Notes under the pieces: generated by a model
Databases searched by the model: none
What the model was told of the DNA's origin: nothing
The model's input: only the letters and a program-made list of their open reading frames with translations
Shown: positions 6,534 through 14,387 of the stretch, piece after piece
How the letters are laid out: every line of letters begins with the position of its first letter
How positions within the stretch are numbered: position 1 is the first letter of the stretch
Translations under genes and position numbers: made by a program
Assembly (NCBI GenBank): GCA_902465265.1
Contig: CABQMF010000026.1
Location: 1 to 25,888, forward strand
Length of the DNA stretch: 25,888 bases
DNA from: an uncultured Collinsella sp.
Lineage (GTDB): Bacteria; Actinomycetota; Coriobacteriia; Coriobacteriales; Coriobacteriaceae
Direction: 5' to 3'

Positions 6534-7790
6534 CTACTTGTAATACGTCTTGAACAGCTTAAAGTGGCGCAGCTTGGTGTGCCACATGCGCAACCAGCGG
6601 TTAAAGACAAAGTCTCCCTTCATAAACGAGGGATCGGCGCCCTTGCCCTCCTTGGCAAGACGATGCACCTTCGCGCGCAGCTCGGGATCCTTGACGTACT
6701 TGTCGACGACGCCCATGGGAACGACCATCCACAGCGCCTCGTCCTGCGCCGTCACAAACTCCGGCTCAAACGGGCGGTTATAGACGTACTCATCCACCAC
6801 GTATTTAGCAACGTTAAAGCCACTATTGGTGACATAGTAATTACTGCGGCCCTGACGCGTGTTGAAGTCAAAGAACTTAAACGAGCCATCACGCTCGTCG
6901 TACTTGACGTCGAAGTTGGAGAAGCCCGTAAACTTAAGGTCCTCAAGCAGCTTGCGCACGCCACCCATGAGCTCGTCGTTGGGCTCAGTGATGATGCAGG
7001 CATGGTTGCCGACACCGTGGGGCTGATGCTCCTCGAGCAGCACGTGACCCAGGCACATCATGCGAACCTTGCCGTTGCGGTCGGAATAACTGGTAAGCAC
7101 GCGCATGTACTCGTCGTTGCCGGGCACGCGGTCCTGCAAGATGAGGTCATCGGTGTAGCCGCTGGCGTACACATCGCGAATGACTTGTTCCAGCTCGGCG
7201 CGATCGGCAATCTCGTAGGCCTTCTTCTGACCCTCGAACTCGTGCTCCCACCACATGATGCCGTCAGAGGGCTTCAGAATCATCGGAAAGGGGAAATCGA
7301 TCTGGTCGAGCACCTCGGTGGAAGCCTCACCCTGAGCGTTGAGCATCGCCATGGTAAAGGTAAACGTGTGCGGATACGGCACACCGTGCTTCTCGCACAG
7401 CTCGTAGAAAATCTCCTTCTTCTGGCACTGCTCGAGCATGCTGTAGGGCGCATAGGGCGCGATGACGTTCGAGGCAAGCTGGCCGGCGTCCTGGGCCTGC
7501 GCGGCAAGCGCGACGTAGTTGTCGCCGCAGCCCATGAGAATAATCTTCTTATCAGGATTGGCCTGTGCGACGCCGTTAACGGTCTCGATCATGACCGGCA
7601 TGGTATCGATATCCACGTTGGGCGTGTAATCGATAATTTGGCTGCGATACGCGGGGCCGGTCTGGTACTTGCCAAAGACCAGGCTCTTAACCCGATACTC
7701 CTCGTAGAAAGCGCGCGCCACCGAATACGCGTTGATGTCGCCGCCGAGCAGCACGGGGATAAACTCGCGCTCTGTAAACTGCAATGCCAT
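6534..7790 (-). CDS. ATP-grasp carboxylate-amine ligase, probable D-aspartate ligase
   Basis: A 418-residue protein of the ATP-grasp superfamily. The N-terminus (FIPVLLGGDINAYSVARAFYE) is like that of the D-aspartate ligase AslFm of Enterococcus faecium, which adds D-Asp to the side chain of residue 3 of the peptidoglycan precursor. ATP-grasp features are visible: MILKPSDG in the central domain and FDVKYDERDGSFKFFDFNTR near the C-terminal metal/ATP site (F-D-x-N-x-R). AGGAAG lies 5 nt before the ATG at 7790. A possible minus-strand promoter (TTGGGT-18 nt-TAGAAT, -10 near 7847-7852) lies in the gap to the divergent MOSC gene. The downstream racemase would supply D-Asp. The superfamily is firm; the exact amino acid is inferred. 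Confidence 0.75.
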   Translation of the reverse strand: MALQFTEREFIPVLLGGDINAYSVARAFYEEYRVKSLVFGKYQTGPAYRSQIIDYTPNVDIDTMPVMIETVNGVAQANPDKKIILMGCGDNYVALAAQAQDAGQLASNVIAPYAPYSMLEQCQKKEIFYELCEKHGVPYPHTFTFTMAMLNAQGEASTEVLDQIDFPFPMILKPSDGIMWWEHEFEGQKKAYEIADRAELEQVIRDVYASGYTDDLILQDRVPGNDEYMRVLTSYSDRNGKVRMMCLGHVLLEEHQPHGVGNHACIITEPNDELMGGVRKLLEDLKFTGFSNFDVKYDERDGSFKFFDFNTRQGRSNYYVTNSGFNVAKYVVDEYVYNRPFEPEFVTAQDEALWMVVPMGVVDKYVKDPELRAKVHRLAKEGKGADPSFMKGDFVFNRWLRMWHTKLRHFKLFKTYYK

Positions 7791-8010
7791 GGAAACTTCC
7801 TATCTAGAACTGCCCACACGACGGGCGGTCTTTGTGCAACTGATTCATTCTAGCGTGCCGAGCCGCCGGCACCCAAAGCTCCACCGTATCTATGGCAATC
7901 GGCGTAATTATCCAGCACGAAGGCGGCGATCACCGGTGTACGACAACGGGCAATGAACCCACCGTTGTTGTAGGATTCAACATGTTGCCAGCCCCGTCGA
8001 AAGGTACACT

Positions 8011-8643
8011 GTGCCCCAAGCTCATCCGATCAACAACCCCATCATTGACGCCGCAAAGCGCGAACTTGCGGATTGTGCCCAGACGGCAGCTCCCCTACGC
8101 ACCGCAAACGATGCTTACAACGAGCCTGCCCGCATCGTCTCAATCAACACGTCGGAGCACAAAGGCACGCGTAAGTCACCCGTCGCCGACGGGCACGACA
8201 CCGTCATCGAGCAGTTTGGCCTCGCCTCCGATGCGCACGCCGGGTATTGGCACCGTCAGGTCTCCTTTTTAGCTGCAGAGTCTATCCAGACGGCGCAGGC
8301 GCGCGGGCTCGATGTGCACGAGGGCGACTTTGGCGAGAACTTCACAACCCAGGGTATCAACCTGCTCTCACTCCCCTTGGGCACGCAGCTCAAGCTCGGC
8401 AGCGAAGTGCTCGTCGAAATCAGTCAGATCGGCAAAGTCTGCCACACCCGCTGTGCCATCTACTATCTCGCCGGCGACTGCATCTTCCCCCACGAGGGCA
8501 TTTTTGGCGTCGTGCTGCAGGGCGGAGAAGTCCATGTCGGTGACGACGTCCAGGTGGTCAGGCTCGGCGACGGCACCTGTTCCTTCACTCCCGCCGAGGC
8601 ACTCAAAGAGATTGAGCAGGCTCGTCGCGAAGGAACCCTGTAG
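8011..8643 (+). CDS. MOSC domain-containing protein
   Basis: A 210-residue protein whose main part is a MOSC domain (the C-terminal domain of molybdenum-cofactor sulfurases): RIVSINTSEHKGTRK at the start, the HEGDFGENF stretch, and the conserved cysteine region GKVCHTRCAIY. Stand-alone MOSC proteins are thought to handle sulfur or Moco-type cofactors; the substrate here is unknown. The start is GTG at 8011 with GAAAGG 6 nt upstream. The first ~40 residues look non-conserved, and no molybdenum-cofactor genes are in the window, so the pathway cannot be named. Confidence 0.85.
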   Translation: MPQAHPINNPIIDAAKRELADCAQTAAPLRTANDAYNEPARIVSINTSEHKGTRKSPVADGHDTVIEQFGLASDAHAGYWHRQVSFLAAESIQTAQARGLDVHEGDFGENFTTQGINLLSLPLGTQLKLGSEVLVEISQIGKVCHTRCAIYYLAGDCIFPHEGIFGVVLQGGEVHVGDDVQVVRLGDGTCSFTPAEALKEIEQARREGTL

Positions 8644-8644
8644 T

Positions 8645-8675
8645 TGCAAAACCCCACGTTGAGGTAGCTTTTGCA
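8645..8675. other. Hairpin after the MOSC gene
   Basis: TGCAAAA (8645-8651) and TTTTGCA (8669-8675) are inverted repeats, possibly extended by CC/GG. A partly repeated AAAACCCC(C)CAC occurs at 8648 and 8679. No T-run follows, so it is a weak candidate 3' end. The rest of the 232-nt gap to the next gene holds the dyads at 8769-8805. Confidence 0.3.
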
Positions 8676-8768
8676 GACAAAACCCCCACAAACAGGGTGC
8701 CGTAACGTTAAAGTTGAACTCTATGGTTTCTCAACAATTCACCATTCCCGCAGGTCAAGGCCAAAGCC

Positions 8769-8805
8769 TCAAGTTCAACTTGACCCTTTAGAACCTTTAA
8801 GGTTC
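8769..8805. promoter_or_regulatory. Tandem dyads upstream of the peptidoglycan hydrolase-like gene
   Basis: TCAAGTT-C-AACTTGA (8769-8783) and GAACCTT-T-AAGGTTC (8791-8805) are two perfect 7-1-7 palindromes with centres 22 bp apart. A -35-like TTGACC (8780-8785) lies between, followed 20 nt later by a weak AAGTAG. A better -10, TAGAAT, is at 8828-8833. Dyads placed between -35 and -10 recall MerR-family promoters, and the first dyad resembles a SoxR-type box. No MerR gene is in the window, so binding is inference. Confidence 0.45.
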
Positions 8806-8875
8806 AAGTAGAGGTCGAAAGCAGTAGTAGAATACACCTCGACCAATAACCTACGATTGATTGCAGAGGGACTGG

Positions 8876-10009
8876 ATGCAGCATTCGAACCATCGCACCG
8901 CAGCGCTCATCGCGTCGAAGCCGGCTCGTATCATCACGAGCGCCGCGCTCGCCGTCGCGCTGACGGCCACGCCGATGCTCTCCCCCGTCGCGGCCTATGC
9001 CGCCTCGCAGGCAACGCAGGATCAGCTTTCCGCCGCCCAGAAAAAGATCGAGGACGCTACGAGCGCCTACAACGACGCCCGCACCAAGCTCGAGGATCTG
9101 CAAAAGCAGATCGACTCCAATGAGGCAAATATCGAAAAGATTGAAGCCGAGCTGCCCGAACAGCAGGCCAAGGCAAGCTCCGCCATGCGCGATCTGTATA
9201 AGTACCAGAAGGGCACCAGCCCCATCGTGAGCTTCCTGGTGAACACGCAGAGCTTGGGCGACTTTATCACCACCTGCAAATACACCAACCAGATTACGAG
9301 CTCGAGCGTCGACGAGATCGAAGAGCTTAACAAGATGCAGACCGAGCTCGAGCAGAACAAAACTGAGCTCGAGCAGGCCAAGTCTCAGCTCGAGGGCGAG
9401 CAAAAGAATGCCGAGGACGCGCTGGCCCAGGCACAGCAGCTCCGCAGCGAGGCGCAGGCAAAGGCCGAGCAGGAAAATGCCGCCGAGCTGGCAAAGCTCG
9501 AGGCCGACAAGGCCGCTGCCGCCGAGAAGATCTCGGGTACCGGCGTGAGTGGCAATAACTCCAACAGTCAGGCCACCAACTCCAATACCACCATCGACAC
9601 CACGGTGAACAACTCCAACAGCGGCAATTCCGATTACGACTCGTTCATTAACGAGTGGACGAGCCGCATCGACAACTACCTCGCCGGCTCCCCTATGGCA
9701 GGCCAGGGCTATAACTTTGCCGTTGCCGCCTGGAATACCGGCGTCGATCCCCGTTGGTCCCCCGCCATCGCCTGCATCGAAAGCAGCAAGGGCCTCTATT
9801 GCGCCGGCTCCTATAACGCCTGGGGCTGGAGTGCCCGCGGCGGTGGTTGGCGTAGCTTTGGCAGCTGGAGCGAGGGTGTCTCCGCCCACGTTGCCTACCT
9901 GGGCGCCAACTATGGCTCCACGCTTACCCCGGCAGCCGCCAAGAAGTACTGCCCGCCCACGTGGCAGGACTGGTACAACAAGGTCGCCAATCAAATGAAC
10001 CGTATTTAA
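8876..10009 (+). CDS. Secreted coiled-coil protein with lysozyme-like C-terminal domain
   Basis: A 377-residue exported protein. A signal peptide (hydrophobic core IITSAALAVALTATPML) ends AYA|A near residue 42. Residues about 46-225 form a long Glu/Lys/Gln-rich coiled coil like that of PcsB/CwlO-type cell-wall hydrolases. A Ser/Asn/Thr-rich linker (about 225-260) leads to a C-terminal domain of ~115 residues. There IACIESSKG may carry the catalytic Glu of a lytic-transglycosylase/lysozyme-like fold, followed by YNAWGWSARGGGW. A role in septum or wall turnover outside the membrane is likely. ATG 8876 has AGAGGG 5 nt upstream; an in-frame TTG at 8861 lacks one. The catalytic class is less certain than the architecture. 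Confidence 0.78.
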   Translation: MQHSNHRTAALIASKPARIITSAALAVALTATPMLSPVAAYAASQATQDQLSAAQKKIEDATSAYNDARTKLEDLQKQIDSNEANIEKIEAELPEQQAKASSAMRDLYKYQKGTSPIVSFLVNTQSLGDFITTCKYTNQITSSSVDEIEELNKMQTELEQNKTELEQAKSQLEGEQKNAEDALAQAQQLRSEAQAKAEQENAAELAKLEADKAAAAEKISGTGVSGNNSNSQATNSNTTIDTTVNNSNSGNSDYDSFINEWTSRIDNYLAGSPMAGQGYNFAVAAWNTGVDPRWSPAIACIESSKGLYCAGSYNAWGWSARGGGWRSFGSWSEGVSAHVAYLGANYGSTLTPAAAKKYCPPTWQDWYNKVANQMNRI

Positions 10010-10019
10010 GTGCAACTGC

Positions 10020-10045
10020 AAAGGGGCCCCAAACGGGGCCCCTTT
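10020..10045. terminator. Bidirectional terminator between convergent genes
   Basis: AAAGGGGCCCC (10020-10030) pairs with GGGGCCCCTTT (10035-10045) around an AAAC loop, ending in TTTT on the plus strand. It can serve the hydrolase-like gene and, more weakly, the convergent kinase gene, whose stop is 9 nt away. Confidence 0.85.
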
Positions 10046-10053
10046 TCGATTCT

Positions 10054-11454
10054 CTAGGAGACGATACCGGTCGCGTTGCCGATAACAACGACGACGCACA
10101 TGACGGCAAACATAAACCCGAGCGCCTTGAACCATAGTTCGACAAAAGCACTCCCCCGATACCGATCGAGCACGGGAAAACGACGTCGAAGCCTACGCCG
10201 GTCGAGCATTCCGAATGTAATGAGCAACACCAGGCCATCGACCATAAAGAAATACTCAAGCGCCAAAAACCACGTTGGATAGTTTCGGTTTTCGCCCGTT
10301 GGCGTAAATACCGCAAAATGGCTGCCCATCAGCAGCAACAATGTTGTCGCATAGACGCATCCATTCCATATGCGCCCCACGGGCTCGGGGATACGCGAGA
10401 GCAGACGCACACATTTGGATGTCACGGGAAAGACGATCGAACGCCGGCTTGCAGAAGACGGAAGCGTGAGGGCAACCGGCTGCTGTACCCGCTGCACCTG
10501 TGGCACCGCGGCCCGGGGCACGCTGGCAGCAGAAAAGGTCACGGGCGACGGTGCAGGGAGACATAGCTCATATGCCGCACGCGCAGCATGCCCCAGTGCC
10601 TTTGCACTCGCAAAGCGCTTAGCGGGATCGAGCGCCATCGCCATGCAAATCACATCCGCCAGCGGAACGGGAATGCCATGCGCCTCGCATTGCTCGCGCA
10701 TGTCACGCCCAGGCTTGGGGTCAGTTCCCGTCAGGCAAAAGAACAGCAGCGCGCCAAGCGCGTAAATATCGCTGCGGACGCTCGTTTGCCCAAACCCAAA
10801 CTGCTCGGGCGGCGCATAGGAACGCGTGCCAAACTTGACGGTGTCGGTGTCGGCGCCATCGCGCCAAACGCGCGCAATTCCCAGGTCAATAATCACCAGC
10901 GAGGAAAAGGTCATGCCGGCATCGGTCGCGTATCCCACGCCCGATACGATGATGTTCGAGGGTTTAAGGTCGCGGTGGATTACCGGCACCCCCGGCTCCC
11001 CCGCAGCTGCAAAACCAGCATGCAGCTCGCCCACCGCTTCACACAGAACGGGATACAGCCCGCGGGCATAATCGGGCGTCGTCCCCAAGCGTCCCACCAG
11101 GGCCTCGAGTGTCTCGCCTTCGACATACTCCATCACCACGTCAAGCTCGTCGCCCACACGGCGGCAATCGACGATTCGGGGCAAGTGCTCAAAACGACGA
11201 CCGGCGCGCTGGGCCGCAAACAGGCGCTCATATGCTCCGCCAATCTGCACCGAAGCATCGATACGCTTGCGGACAAAGGGACCGAGAGACCCGCCGCCAG
11301 AGCCCTCAAAATAGACGAGTTCGGTCGTCTCGACATCCGAGCACTTGAGCACGCGCTCCACACGATAGCTGTCATCGCGGTCGAGCGACGCCAAATGCTC
11401 GACAAGTGAAGCAGTCAGCTCGTCATCGGAATATGTTGGGCTCTGAGTATCCAT
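10054..11454 (-). CDS. Membrane-anchored Ser/Thr protein kinase
   Basis: A 466-residue Hanks-type kinase. Visible motifs, numbered from the chosen start, are the probable ATP-binding Lys63 (FVRKRID), catalytic loop HRDLKPSN (160-167), metal-binding DLG (190-192, a common DFG variant), APPEQ (214-218) and RSDIYALG. The Gly-rich loop is atypical (FEGSGGGSLG, about 49-58). After a Pro/Ser-rich linker there are about three C-terminal membrane segments (YATTLLLLMG, YFFMVDGLVLLITFGML, FMFAVMCVVVVIGNA), but no PASTA repeats. The start at 11454 is favoured because the longer frame (to 11547) reads through a perfect hairpin; no strong ribosome site precedes it, so the start is uncertain. A small HTH gene lies directly upstream. 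Confidence 0.87.
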   Translation of the reverse strand: MDTQSPTYSDDELTASLVEHLASLDRDDSYRVERVLKCSDVETTELVYFEGSGGGSLGPFVRKRIDASVQIGGAYERLFAAQRAGRRFEHLPRIVDCRRVGDELDVVMEYVEGETLEALVGRLGTTPDYARGLYPVLCEAVGELHAGFAAAGEPGVPVIHRDLKPSNIIVSGVGYATDAGMTFSSLVIIDLGIARVWRDGADTDTVKFGTRSYAPPEQFGFGQTSVRSDIYALGALLFFCLTGTDPKPGRDMREQCEAHGIPVPLADVICMAMALDPAKRFASAKALGHAARAAYELCLPAPSPVTFSAASVPRAAVPQVQRVQQPVALTLPSSASRRSIVFPVTSKCVRLLSRIPEPVGRIWNGCVYATTLLLLMGSHFAVFTPTGENRNYPTWFLALEYFFMVDGLVLLITFGMLDRRRLRRRFPVLDRYRGSAFVELWFKALGFMFAVMCVVVVIGNATGIVS

Positions 11455-11472
11455 GGTGCCCATCATAACGCA

Positions 11473-11502
11473 GGGTGCGGACACCCCATGGTGTCCGCAC
11501 CC
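11473..11502. other. Perfect hairpin between HTH and kinase genes
   Basis: GGGTGCGGACACC (11473-11485) pairs over 13 bp with GGTGTCCGCACCC (11490-11502) around a 4-nt loop. It lies upstream of the likely kinase start. No T-run follows on the minus strand, so it could act as an intercistronic processing or partial-termination element that sets kinase level. Confidence 0.6.
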
Positions 11503-11553
11503 CGATCGTTTGCATGGCTGCTCTGGTGACACCGCCGGCTCAGCCATCGACCA

Positions 11554-11976
11554 CTAACTCACCGTTTCCTCGCCAAAGCGATATAGCTCTTCATTGACCT
11601 TTTGGAGGCTACAGCCACGGTCGATGCAAAAGATAATGATTGCATCGCGACGGTCCTTACAGTTGAGGACGCTCACTCCGGCAGCCGTCAGAGCGCGGTT
11701 GGTCTCCTTCATCGACAGCGCCATTGCAAAGGCAATCTGCAGCACCTTATTGCGGCTCGGATTGCGCGAACCGGTAAAGATCTGATAGCCAAAGGTCTCG
11801 TTGAGGTCGGCCATACGCACCACGCGCGAACGCTCGAGCCCCTTCTCTTGCAGCAACTGCTTTAAGTAGTCCGAAAGCGACGGGGCGGCAAAGTCGTGTT
11901 CTTTGATATAGCCATCGATGTTTGGCGCGTCGAGGAGTTCATTGAGTAACTCGTCCGTCAGCTTTTTATTGGGCAT
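11554..11976 (-). CDS. Small helix-turn-helix protein
   Basis: A 140-residue protein. The central part (SDYLKQLLQEKGLERSRVVRM, then NETFGYQIFTGSRNPSRNKV) looks like an XRE/Cro-type helix-turn-helix of about 60 residues. The ~60-residue C-terminal extension has two cysteines (LNCKDRRDAIIIFCIDRGC). GAGGTGAGG lies just before the ATG at 11976. It sits 39 nt after the lipoprotein gene and 99 nt before the kinase start, on one strand, so the three are probably co-transcribed. It may be a target or partner of the kinase. The HTH call rests on sequence pattern only. Confidence 0.7.
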   Translation of the reverse strand: MPNKKLTDELLNELLDAPNIDGYIKEHDFAAPSLSDYLKQLLQEKGLERSRVVRMADLNETFGYQIFTGSRNPSRNKVLQIAFAMALSMKETNRALTAAGVSVLNCKDRRDAIIIFCIDRGCSLQKVNEELYRFGEETVS

Positions 11977-12015
11977 ACGACCTCACCTCCCATGCGGCGC
12001 AACGGTAGCGACATG

Positions 12016-12561
12016 TTAGGCCAGCACCCAGCTTGCAGCGGCAGACTTATCAAACACGTTGGCAAAATAGAGAGCCTTCTTGATGTCACCATCAAAGTAG
12101 ATATTGCCCGCCACGGAGCCACCGGCGGCAAGGGTGCCAGACTGCAGCTCATCGGAGCCCTCGCTGTAGTAACCCTGGTTCTGCTGCGCACCGTTGGCGT
12201 CCTCGCCCTTCCAGTCGTAGATATTGTAATCTGCGCCCTCATCGCCATTGTTGACGTACGTGACGTGAATACCCGTCATGGTCGAACCGTCATAATTTGT
12301 GACACCGGGCTGGACGGAATCGACAACGACGGAAAGACCGGCAGCCGTGGTCACCGTCGTACCAACAGCCAGGTCAGTCGTAGGCTGCTCTTCCTTCTTC
12401 GTCTCTTCCTTCTTGTCGCCATCGTCGGCATCCTCGGTGACGGTCGCCTTATCGCTACCGCAACCGGCAAGAAGACTGACAGTCCCCAAGGTAACAGTGG
12501 CGAATGCGCCAAGTGCAGCGCGACGGCTCAGCAGCACTTCGTTTTCGAGCTTATTCATCAT
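12016..12561 (-). CDS. Tat-type lipoprotein with DUF4352-like domain
   Basis: A 181-residue lipoprotein. The N-terminus has a twin-arginine motif (LSRRAALGAF) and a lipobox LLAGC, so Cys34 would be lipidated and the protein held on the outer face of the membrane after Tat or Sec export. A Glu/Lys/Asp-rich linker follows, then a ~120-residue domain with the feel of the DUF4352/DUF5067 immunoglobulin-like fold (VGTTVTTAAGLSVVVDSVQ, MTGIHVTYVNNGDEGADYNI, LAAGGSVAGNIYFDGD). Two adjacent ATGs (12561, 12558) are possible; AGGAAGGA precedes both. The ribosome site is inside a 14-bp inverted repeat. No terminator separates it from the HTH gene. Function is unknown. Confidence 0.78.
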   Translation of the reverse strand: MMNKLENEVLLSRRAALGAFATVTLGTVSLLAGCGSDKATVTEDADDGDKKEETKKEEQPTTDLAVGTTVTTAAGLSVVVDSVQPGVTNYDGSTMTGIHVTYVNNGDEGADYNIYDWKGEDANGAQQNQGYYSEGSDELQSGTLAAGGSVAGNIYFDGDIKKALYFANVFDKSAAASWVLA

Positions 12562-12563
12562 GC

Positions 12564-12617
12564 ATCCTTCCTACGATCCGGCTACCGCGCCGGCACACAG
12601 CACATCGTAGGAAGGAT
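12564..12617 (-). promoter_or_regulatory. 14-bp inverted repeat covering the lipoprotein ribosome binding site
   Basis: ATCCTTCCTACGAT (12564-12577) and ATCGTAGGAAGGAT (12604-12617) are perfect inverted repeats 26 nt apart, with CCGG/CCGG inside. In the minus-strand transcript the 3' arm is AGGAAGGA, the Shine-Dalgarno sequence 4-7 nt before the lipoprotein start, fully paired with its complement. This would block translation unless opened, or unless transcription starts inside the loop. A DNA operator is an alternative. Confidence 0.6.
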
Positions 12618-12722
12618 TAAACTTGAATTCATTAGCTGAGAGCTAAGGTTGCGGTAAACGGCCAATGCAGTTATCCAAACGCCGAGCAAACGCACTTTGC
12701 GCGACCTTCTGCTGGCAGTGTA

Positions 12723-13046
12723 TCAACCCACCGTGACGGATTCCCCAGTAAAGGTACTGATCATCAGCAGAACAAAGAACACCAGATAGCCGACACTCAG
12801 TGGGTACGCAATGACCAGGAAGACGACCCAGCCGACATTGGTTTTACCGTCGGCACGACGTTGCTCGCGATTGCGGCAGAGCCAAATCGTCACGCCAATA
12901 GCCACAATCAGCAGCACGAGCGCCGCCGCGGCAAGCCCGGCAAGTGCAAACATCAAGCCAACGCTCACGACGATGACCGGAATCAGCAGCAAGCCACACC
13001 CGCATCCACCCGGACTATACACGGCAGTCTGTCGGCGTCGCTCCAT
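12723..13046 (-). CDS. Small membrane protein of unknown function
   Basis: A 107-residue protein with a basic N-terminus (MERRRQ), a Gly/Cys motif (SPGGCGCG), two adjacent membrane segments (LLIPVIVVSVGLMFALAGL and ALVLLIVAIGVTIWLC), a polar loop (RNREQRRADGKTN) and a third segment (WVVFLVIAYPLSVGYLVFFVLLM). The ATG at 13046 follows the amidohydrolase TGA by 2 nt, and its GGAG lies within that gene's end, so translation is coupled. No family was recognised; it may be an accessory membrane partner. The 161-nt gap to the lipoprotein gene holds the inverted repeat at 12564 and a small hairpin TTAGCT-gag-AGCTAA at 12632. Confidence 0.7.
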   Translation of the reverse strand: MERRRQTAVYSPGGCGCGLLLIPVIVVSVGLMFALAGLAAAALVLLIVAIGVTIWLCRNREQRRADGKTNVGWVVFLVIAYPLSVGYLVFFVLLMISTFTGESVTVG

Positions 13047-13048
13047 CG

Positions 13049-14236
13049 TCACTCCAAGCCAAGCAATCGTTTGTAGACATCGAGGCCCTTGAGTAGGATT
13101 TCCTCGTCAAAGAGCATGGTATCAGTATGCAGGGCGCTCGTGGCATAGGCGGGACAGCCCTCAGCGTCGCTCGGATTATCCCGACCGACAGGAACGCCCG
13201 TACCCAGCAGGAAGAACACACCCGGCAGATGACGCTGATAGAAGGCGAAGTCCTCGGCAATCAGCAGCGGCTCGTCCACGAGCTGTAACTCGGGCAGTGC
13301 AGGCGCGATTCGGGCAAACAACTCAGGGTCGTTGTCGACCGGCGGATAGCCCTCGGCAAAGTCGAGATCGTACGTACAGCCCGTTGCAGCGCACGCCTCG
13401 TCGAGTACACGGCGCACGCCTTTGCGCGCGCGGTCGAACATGCCGTCCGTAAACACACGCAGACTGCCGGCCACATGGGCCTCCCCCGCCACCGCGTTGC
13501 AAACCGTACCGGCCTGCAGCAGGCCGAACTTACCAATGCAGGGTTCATCGGCACCTAACTCGTCCATCAATTCACGCTCGGCGACCAAGAACTTGGCAGC
13601 CGCCAGCGCCGCATCGTGCGATTCGTGTACGGGAACGCCGTAAGTCTTGGCGATATGGATGCTTGTCCCGTGAATGTGCGCATGCGTCTCACTCGAGCGC
13701 GCCAGCAATGGACCGGAGCAGCTCGCCAACGTGTTCGCAGGCAGGTCGGGCCATACGTGAAAGCCAAAAATGCGGTCGACCCCGTAGCGCTCAAACACGC
13801 CGCTCTCGCATACCGTCTTGGCACCACCGGTCGTTTCCTCGGCAGGCTGGAACACAAAGAGCACGTTGCGCTTGACGGCACCCGGCTGTTCACGAATCGT
13901 GCGATCGACAAAGGTTGCCGCCGCAAGTGCCATGGCCATGTGTCCATCGTGTCCGCAAGCGTGCATCTTTCCGGGATGCGTCGAGGCAAAGGCCGCACCC
14001 GTCGCCTCCGCGATGGGCAGCGCGTCCATATCGGCGCGAATCGCCGTGGCATGCACGGCGCCCGTGCCAGCGTCGAAGAAAGCACAAACACAGCTGGGGC
14101 AGGGATGGGTCACTTCACAGGCAAGCGAGGCGAGCACACCCTCGATATAGGCTATGGTTTGAGGAAGATCGAAATCGAGCTCCGGAATGCGATGCAGGTC
14201 GCGACGATAGCGACGAAGTTCTTGGAGCTCGGTCAT
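13049..14236 (-). CDS. M20 family amidohydrolase; candidate N-acetyl-diaminopimelate deacetylase
   Basis: A 395-residue zinc/manganese amidohydrolase of the M20D group. It starts ELRRYRRDLHRIPELDFDL, typical of the group. Metal and catalytic motifs are visible: AIRADMDALPIAE (66-77), MHACGHDGHM with Cys94 and His96, FQPAEETTGGA with Glu133/134, FGFHVWPDL, and EDFAFYQ near the end. The ATG at 14236 has AAAGGA 6 nt upstream; a longer frame to 14404 would enter the riboswitch region and is rejected. It is divergent from the lysine operon, which includes an N-acetyltransferase of the dapH type. That makes an N-acetyl-LL-DAP deacetylase role attractive, but M20D enzymes vary widely (hippurate, acyl-amino acids). 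Confidence 0.85.
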   Translation of the reverse strand: MTELQELRRYRRDLHRIPELDFDLPQTIAYIEGVLASLACEVTHPCPSCVCAFFDAGTGAVHATAIRADMDALPIAEATGAAFASTHPGKMHACGHDGHMAMALAAATFVDRTIREQPGAVKRNVLFVFQPAEETTGGAKTVCESGVFERYGVDRIFGFHVWPDLPANTLASCSGPLLARSSETHAHIHGTSIHIAKTYGVPVHESHDAALAAAKFLVAERELMDELGADEPCIGKFGLLQAGTVCNAVAGEAHVAGSLRVFTDGMFDRARKGVRRVLDEACAATGCTYDLDFAEGYPPVDNDPELFARIAPALPELQLVDEPLLIAEDFAFYQRHLPGVFFLLGTGVPVGRDNPSDAEGCPAYATSALHTDTMLFDEEILLKGLDVYKRLLGLE

Positions 14237-14347
14237 AAAGGATCCTTTCATGGGGCATATCCATTCACCCAATATTGTGATACAGAATTGTGACGCCCTT
14301 GTTTCTAGCATATCCCTGCATTTTTTAAACGTTATATACGAATACTC

Positions 14348-14376
14348 TTGCCTGGTAAAGTGCAACGTGGTAGGGT
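14348..14376 (+). promoter_or_regulatory. Possible promoter of the lysine operon
   Basis: TTGCCT (14348-14353) and TAGGGT (14371-14376) have 17-nt spacing and would start transcription a few nt before the riboswitch P1 stem at 14388. Matches to consensus are moderate. The AT-rich stretch 14315-14345 lies just upstream. No clear promoter for the divergent amidohydrolase was found. Confidence 0.45.
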
Positions 14377-14387
14377 CGTTACCACTT

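Noticed and set aside
5688..7853. 721-codon open frame on the plus strand opposite the ligase and racemase genes
   Set aside because: It is antisense to two well-recognised proteins with proper motifs and ribosome sites; its His/Leu/Arg-rich product matches no family and arises from codon bias of GC-rich genes.
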